The translations under genes were made by a program, and so were the position numbers. This document shows, piece after piece, positions 59,151-64,000 of a stretch of DNA of 64,000 nucleotides. The notes beneath the pieces were generated by a model that worked only from the letters and a program-made list of their open reading frames with translations, made no database searches and was not told the origin of the DNA. The stretch's first letter is position 1. Each line of letters begins with the position of its first letter. Origin of the DNA: Amblyomma americanum (lineage: Eukaryota; Arthropoda; Arachnida; Ixodida; Ixodidae); contig NC_135500.1 in NCBI RefSeq assembly GCF_052857255.1, forward strand, positions 165,536,683-165,600,682, given 5' to 3'.

Positions 59151-59595
59151 CTGGTACAAACTCACTCATGAGCAAGGAGTGAAGTAACTGGCTAATTTTG
59201 TGTCCTAGACTGGAATAATGCGGGATGATGGAAGATATCTTTTCCTTTTCTTCTTTAACTTCGCCCCCACCTAGCCCATGGTAGCGCAACAAATTCGACC
59301 ACAATCTCACCGCTCTCATTTAAAGGTCGCTCGGTCGACTCCTGCGCCGAGAGCGGGCCCGAAGACTGAATCTTTGCCGGCAGAGGTGCACTATAATATG
59401 CCCAGTTCTTCGTTTCCAGCATTATCTTCGACATCGTCTTCGTTATCTTCTTAGCCTCTACCGGCGGTTCCTCCAATCACTTGAACGCACTAAAGAAGCC
59501 GTGGCGCAGTGCGTCGAAGAACACTACGGATTTCTAGAACACTCCGGAGAACACTGCGGAATTCGAAATCTCGCACAGCAGTGCCGCTGAACTTC
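59151..59595. other. No gene; short AGAACACT repeats at 59519-59565
   Basis: AGAACACTACGG, AGAACACTCCGG and AGAACACTGCGG follow one another at 59519, 59538 and 59550, a small degenerate tandem repeat. The rest is unassigned. Confidence 0.45.
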
Positions 59596-61270
59596 GTCTC
59601 ACAACTTAATTGTTCACAGTGGAGCAAATGTTACAACTGCGAGGCGACAATTTTCAGTAGTTGTTTGGTTGATTTGTGAGCTCGTGGGAATTGCGCGCTT
59701 GTGAGCTCCGCCGTTTACAGGTTTTCCCACTGAATTTAATCGTACAGCCAGCGAGAATAATCTATGCGCCGACTGTTGTAACCTACACGCCATGTAATTC
59801 AATCCTAGCGCAAAGCACTTAATATAAGAGCATGCGCATTGAATCCAATTTCCAACTCGAATAGTTCCAGCGCCAATCAATTAGATTGAGTGCCAACTCA
59901 GTTTATAAAGCGCCAGCTGTTTTGAATCGGGTGCCAAACAGTTTTATCCAGATGCGGAAAGCGAATGTGACAGAGGACTCCAATGCAGCAGAACACATGC
60001 GAGGAATAAAGCGAAGTTAAGAAAATTTTTGAAATCATGCGGCCCCTAGGCAAAGCGTCAGTATATTGCATAGCTTTCGTCAATATTGTTGTCAACACTG
60101 CCTTAATGCAAGTGCTTTATAACGCCGCTAAAACGCACAATCTCAGCATCAGAAAACTCCTCAGAGGTTGAGTTCTCTATCTTACCGGTTCTATATTTTG
60201 CCAAGAAAACGGAGGAATGCTCACATGTGCGCACTCTTCGTTAGGAAACATGAAATTAAACTGTATTCAGCAAATACAGCAGGTAGAGTGCGCTGCTTTC
60301 GACAACCACAACTGTTAGTCTATACCAGCAGCTCTAAGTGAAGACGATATGTAAAAAGTGTGAGGTCGCACTTTTAGCCACTTAATGTCCCCCAGAAAAA
60401 AAAAACTACATTTTAAGGACGGGCACTTCTGTGCCTTGTATATGCCTAGATTGTTCGTAACCTACTCCGCTAATAAAGCCGTCCTGGCAAATTGAGCACT
60501 GCTGCTACGGGGATAATATTGAGAAGCCAGCAGCTATTCTTGATCGAGGTTGTAAGCTTTGGTGTAGCTTCGCTTTCTTTACCTTATGAAGCTGAAAAAG
60601 CGGTTAAGTGAAGAAACGTTAGTCTGATTCTATGAGACTTCCTGTCTGCATCAAGTCTGCATTACACTACTCCCTCTTGTTCCTGCTAGTGGTATTGAAT
60701 CGTGAGTAGAACCTCACGAATACCTTTTATGGAAAAGAATCGGCTGTTTTACAAAGGCCGTACGTAGCACCAGCATGCACATTCAGTGCATCTAAAAATA
60801 CACAATCAGCGGTGCTTAACAAGCCACTCGAGCCAACACTGAGGCTTAATAGCTGCGCGCGACTCTTGGTTGCTGCAAGATATGTCCAGAAAGCAAAATA
60901 GTGCGTGCGAATGTGACGCTTAAGCGTCGGATTGTCTCCAAAATTATCTCAACTTCGCTTTATTCCTGGCATTCGTGTTCTAAACTTTGGAGTCCTCTTC
61001 TGCATTAGTTCTCCGCATGTAGATTAAATTGGTTTGTCCGCGGGTTTAAACAGCCGGCGGCACTCGAATTAAATGGTTTAACGCTGGAATTGTTCGAGTT
61101 GGCGTTTGGAGCATATGCGCTGGCGCATAGCTTAAGTGCTTCGCACTCGGATTAAATTCAATGGCGTGCAGATTACAATATTTTCCCTGGTACTAATAAG
61201 ATTAAATTCAGTTGGAAAATCCCTAGTGCTCTTAGTTTTCCATCCGTTTCGAACAGTTTAGTCGTGAGAC
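59596..61270. mobile_element. Foldback element with 21-bp subrepeat arms
   Basis: The outer ends GTCTCACAACTTAATTGTTC (59596-59615) and GAACAGTTTAGTCGTGAGAC (61251-61270) are reverse complements at 17 of 20 bases. Arms of about 300 bp (59721-60033 and 60936-61209) then match in inverted orientation along their length, for example CGCAAAGCACTTAA against TTAAGTGCTTCGCA and AATAAAGCGAAGTT against AACTTCGCTTTATT. Inside the arms a 20-22-bp unit (roughly AGYGCCAACTNRNTTNAATC) is repeated tandemly about ten times. The left arm has about 100 bp of extra DNA after the terminal repeat. The 0.9-kb centre has no transposase frame. I find no target-site duplication. Foldback elements of this plan are non-autonomous DNA transposons, though two independent opposed copies of one repeat would look similar. 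Confidence 0.65.
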
Positions 61271-61734
61271 AGAGTCTCGGCTCTAACGTTTCGCAAAAAT
61301 ATAGGTATCCACCGAGATTTCTGCTGAGTTTTGCGCCGATATCAGAGTTGCAGTCATACACCGTGCTTCACTATAGGGCACCTGCTAGGCCCAAGGGAGA
61401 GCTGGAATTCGTGAACACTCGTTAGCGCGAAAGGTTTGTACTGTTCATGTCACTTGCAACTACAAGCATGATGACGGTTGCGTTTACCTTTTTGCGTCTC
61501 TGCACCACTGCCATCGGTCATCAGCGGTGGAGGCGCCAAAAACCAACGCGCCACAACAGCGTTGACTTGCTGAAAGATGTCATAGCTGCGTATCGCAGTA
61601 CCCAGCAAGGGAACTGAGAGAAATCTGCAAGCAGTGTATTTTTTTTTTCATCGGGCAGATCTTTAAGCTTTGCACACAGTTTTTTACAATATGGTTCAAG
61701 TTCACGGCCAAATGCTAGTCGCGGGTCTAAAACA
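61271..61734. other. No recognisable feature
   Basis: Nothing assignable. A T run is at 61641-61649. Confidence 0.4.
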
Positions 61735-62300
61735 ATGTGTAAGGAGGAAGAGAAAACCGCAGCAAGAAATAATAGAGCTAAAACAAATAGAAATTTTTGT
61801 GCGTCATGCGGCGACGTTGAAACGATAGATCATTTCATCCTCTACTGCCGGCGGTTTTCACGGCAGAGAATTCAGTTTTTGGAAAATCCTCTCGCTCAAT
61901 TAGGACTGCCGTTTACTCTTCCCGTCCTCCTCTCCTTCGGTGCAACCGTCAAAGGGCATGCCATTTGGCAGGTGTGTCAGCCTCTTCACAAGTATATCAT
62001 CGAAACCGGGAGATTTTTGGGTTAACTTCTCGATGCGTTTTCTTTCCTCTCAAAATTTATTTCTTTCTGATGCATTCTTAAAATTTAGTTATTCTACTCG
62101 CAGCGCTTCGTTTCCTTGATTTTCATTCCGATTTCCTCAAACTTTCTAAAAATTTGTGATTTTATTTTTCTCGCAGAGTTCTCTCAATTCATGAGCCGCT
62201 TGAGATAAATCAGGATGAGCTTTTGCCTGTTTGAATCTGTACCAAACCCTGGTCATTCCCCCACCGTGGGTATGTGCCATCGTATTTGAGGCAACAACAA
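61735..62300 (+). mobile_element. I-type LINE 3' end, second copy
   Basis: The remaining 96-codon frame (61735-62025) carries the C-terminal knuckle CASCGDVETIDHFILYC followed by RRFSRQR and PVLLSFGATVKG, matching CAFC...HFWLYC, RRFNSLR and LLLSFGAITFG of the element at 50215. The 3' UTR ends CCCCCACCGTGGGTATGTGC and, after CATCGTATTTGAGG, CAACAACAACAA. RNase H and RT are missing through 5' truncation. The two copies differ at many residues, so they are old, independent insertions. Confidence 0.85.
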
Positions 62301-63596
62301 CAAAGAAAAGTAACAAGGCACGAGCAGGTGCGAATACAGACTTTTACATGCGTATAACACGGTTCTCCGCGTTCAGTTTCTTGCGCTGGTTTCCATCACG
62401 CAGGATAAGCTAATTTGTGTACGTTCCTTTTACAGTCTCTCAGAGCATGCGAATATGCTTTTCGTTGCAGTACGCTAAAAAGGTGTCCACTGGTAGCAGG
62501 ATGCGTTATGCGAGTTTAATTCCTGGCATAGGTAGTACGCCTCTCTGTCTGACTTCCACGCAATTCCTGAATGCGCGGGTAACATTAGCTGTGACTTCCT
62601 CCAGCGCCTTGGTCCAAATGGCCACCGGTCGCGTTTAGCCAACTGTTTCTCGCGCTCGCCAGATCCGAGATGCGACGGGCTTGAACGGCGATAAAGAGTA
62701 GAAAGGTCCCGAATAGGCAGGCTAACAATGATCTAGGTGCTTAAGTCGCCGGGGAAGTTGGCGCCTGTCGTATGCTGAGTGCATAGGTTTGATAGCGAAC
62801 GTGGAACAACAGTGTGCTACTGAGCGTCAAATATAGAGCCTATGTGCGATCGGCGCAGTAATGCGCAAAGAGCTGACATTACACCTGGCCTATCGAGAAC
62901 TCAGCAAAGGTATCCCTTCCTCGATTCAGCACTCCGCTGCAGACGGATAGTGGCACTCGAACGGCGCAGTAACATGTTCGCTCTACAGGGCAACTAAGCT
63001 CCGAAACGTGATTGAGGCGCATGCGCCACAAAAACAGCTCCCTGCGTGCAGTGTACGGGAGGGATAGTCGTCTTGGTGCATCACTGCAGCAGAATAATAA
63101 CAATTAATAGGCGTTGCTGTCTGTGTGAAAAGGCGCTGTATTCAGTGGTTACCTGTGCACTCCACAAGTTGCGCTGGGTCACAGCTGCTTGACCCTTTAA
63201 ACTCAAAGTAAACTCCAGCTTACTATCGGCAGAGGTTGGTGAGGCTTGCAGGAGGTCAGTTCTGTTAAATTTTTATTTTTTGATTACACTCAGAAATCTT
63301 TTCGCAGATCGAAGAGACTGCGCCGATGTCCGTGTGAGTCTTCTCCGCTAATTTTGTTTGCTGACAACTTCAGTTAGTATAAGCAGGCGCGCGTTCGCAA
63401 ACACGAAACACTGCAAGTGTTTAATTGTATTTGCGACGTACTATATACCACACTTTTTTGTGTAACCCTAAAGGGACGCATTTATCTCTATCGACCTCTC
63501 TGAAGTCAACGACGCTAACAGTATGCAGTCTATGTTCCAATCAGCCGTATAACAGACCACGCGTGGCGTATTAATAACCATTATTTTTTTCAATAG
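62301..63596 (+). other. Intronic or intergenic; no feature recognised
   Basis: No repeat family or exon is visible. The last 20 bases form the acceptor of the exon that follows. Confidence 0.4.
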
Positions 63597-63727
63597 ATGA
63601 TGTTGCGATGGGCTGTGACAAGCTGAAGTCATTCGTATTGGTACACACGTTAAGATATAAAGAGCCCAGTTCTCTTGACATATTTCTTGACTGCCCTGGC
63701 AGAGAACGTTTAATGTGCACCGTCGAG
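63597..63727 (+). CDS. Internal coding exon of an unidentified host gene
   Basis: A 131-bp exon lies between a textbook acceptor (TTATTTTTTTCAATAG, ending 63596) and a textbook donor (GAG|GTACGTAAG, GT at 63728). It enters with two bases that complete a split codon, then runs 43 codons without a stop, starting DVAMGCDKLKSFVLVHTLRY and including SLDIFLDCPGRERL, and leaves at a codon boundary. The peptide has a mixed, globular-protein composition, unlike the frames in the repeat DNA around it. The internal Met is not a necessary start. I do not recognise the family. Its upstream exons and next exon are not visible here. It may or may not belong to the gene whose promoter is at 53.0 kb on the same strand. 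Confidence 0.6.
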
Positions 63728-64000
63728 GTACGTAAGCAGAATATGCCGTCAAGCTTGTCAGCGTGCCTAGCACAAGCAATAAAGCTTTCTGAACACTTAG
63801 TTCTGATGCCTCGTAAACTCTCACAGTATACGTATCTTTTGTTTCATGCTTATCCGGGGAGAATATGTAACAGCAGGAAGAAAAAAATAAATGTAGATGC
63901 ACCTCGAATACTTATTGACTTGGAATCCCGTCCATTCTTTTGCTGCTTATCTTCTCTTCAGATATCAAAGTAACATCGGTATACGCTTTGTTAGAAGTGA
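63728..64000 (+). other. Start of the following intron
   Basis: The open frame continues past the donor to 63973, but the codons after GTACGTAAG drift to A/T-rich, low-complexity content (a KKKI run near 63880), so I read this as intron. An alternative long exon cannot be excluded. Confidence 0.4.

Noticed and set aside
61735..62025. Host zinc-finger gene
   Set aside because: The CCHC knuckle, the downstream LLSFGA motif and the 3' tail match the I-type LINE at 50215-51562, so it is a retrotransposon remnant.

Overview
This window is typical of nuclear DNA from a hard tick (Ixodidae, most likely a metastriate genus). The call rests on three copies of the tRNA-derived SINE known in ixodid ticks as Ruka (two subfamilies, each copy with a target-site duplication), several decayed CR1/L2-, I- and RTE-type LINEs, an internally deleted LTR element, two long-arm MITEs and many tick-style dispersed repeats. 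There is no bacterial or viral gene content. No rRNA, functional tRNA or CRISPR array is visible. One 100-base run of N at 50065-50164 marks an assembly gap.

Almost everything here is intergenic or intronic. Most open frames of 60-170 codons have no recognisable protein signature and look like chance frames. Two places look like parts of real host genes, both on the + strand. The first is a CpG-rich promoter with Sp1-like, CCAAT, NRF1-like and TATA-like elements, followed by an ATG-free leader of about 459 nt that ends in a strong splice donor (about 52.93-53.50 kb). The second is a clean internal coding exon with strong acceptor and donor and a 43-codon open frame at 63597-63727. They could belong to one gene with a 10-kb repeat-filled first intron, but nothing in the sequence proves that link. 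Weaker gene hints are a short ORF with a polyadenylation-like 3' end at 12.67-13.09 kb, a 46-codon ORF at 17.6 kb, a possible exon at 27.7 kb, a CpG-rich patch with an RFX-type X-box at 35.93-36.2 kb and a TATA-plus-donor arrangement at 47.70-47.84 kb.

Layout. 0-8 kb: mostly unrecognised, with low-complexity DNA, a 163-bp tandem duplication and a dispersed 0.4-kb tick repeat. 8.2-11.7 kb: a long-terminal-inverted-repeat MITE, a TRIM-like LTR element with ATAT target duplication, a diverged second copy of the MITE and a TCTATAGAC-rich tract. 15.4-15.6 kb: a cluster of palindromic hormone-receptor/CRE-like motifs. 20.9-24.2 kb: a minus-strand LINE with a mutated reverse-transcriptase active site, a plus-strand CR1-like LINE 3' end and a dispersed repeat with a tRNA-like end. 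26 kb: a degenerate 30-bp minisatellite. 29.3 kb: a TTAA-flanked MITE. 33-41 kb: two more copies of the tRNA-like-end repeat, LINE remnants, three SINEs, an RTE 3' end attached to a 124-bp (AAT)n array and a 43-bp-arm inverted repeat. 46-48.8 kb: a polypurine tract and a second copy of the 0.4-kb repeat. 50-51.6 kb: an I-type LINE 3' end with an RNase H domain. 52.9-53.5 kb: the promoter and first exon. 59.6-61.3 kb: a foldback element whose arms are built of roughly 21-bp tandem units. 61.7-62.3 kb: a second I-type LINE 3' end.

The most unusual structures are the foldback element, the dispersed repeat whose three copies share an alignable peptide frame, and the gap whose two edges carry the same 33-bp sequence.
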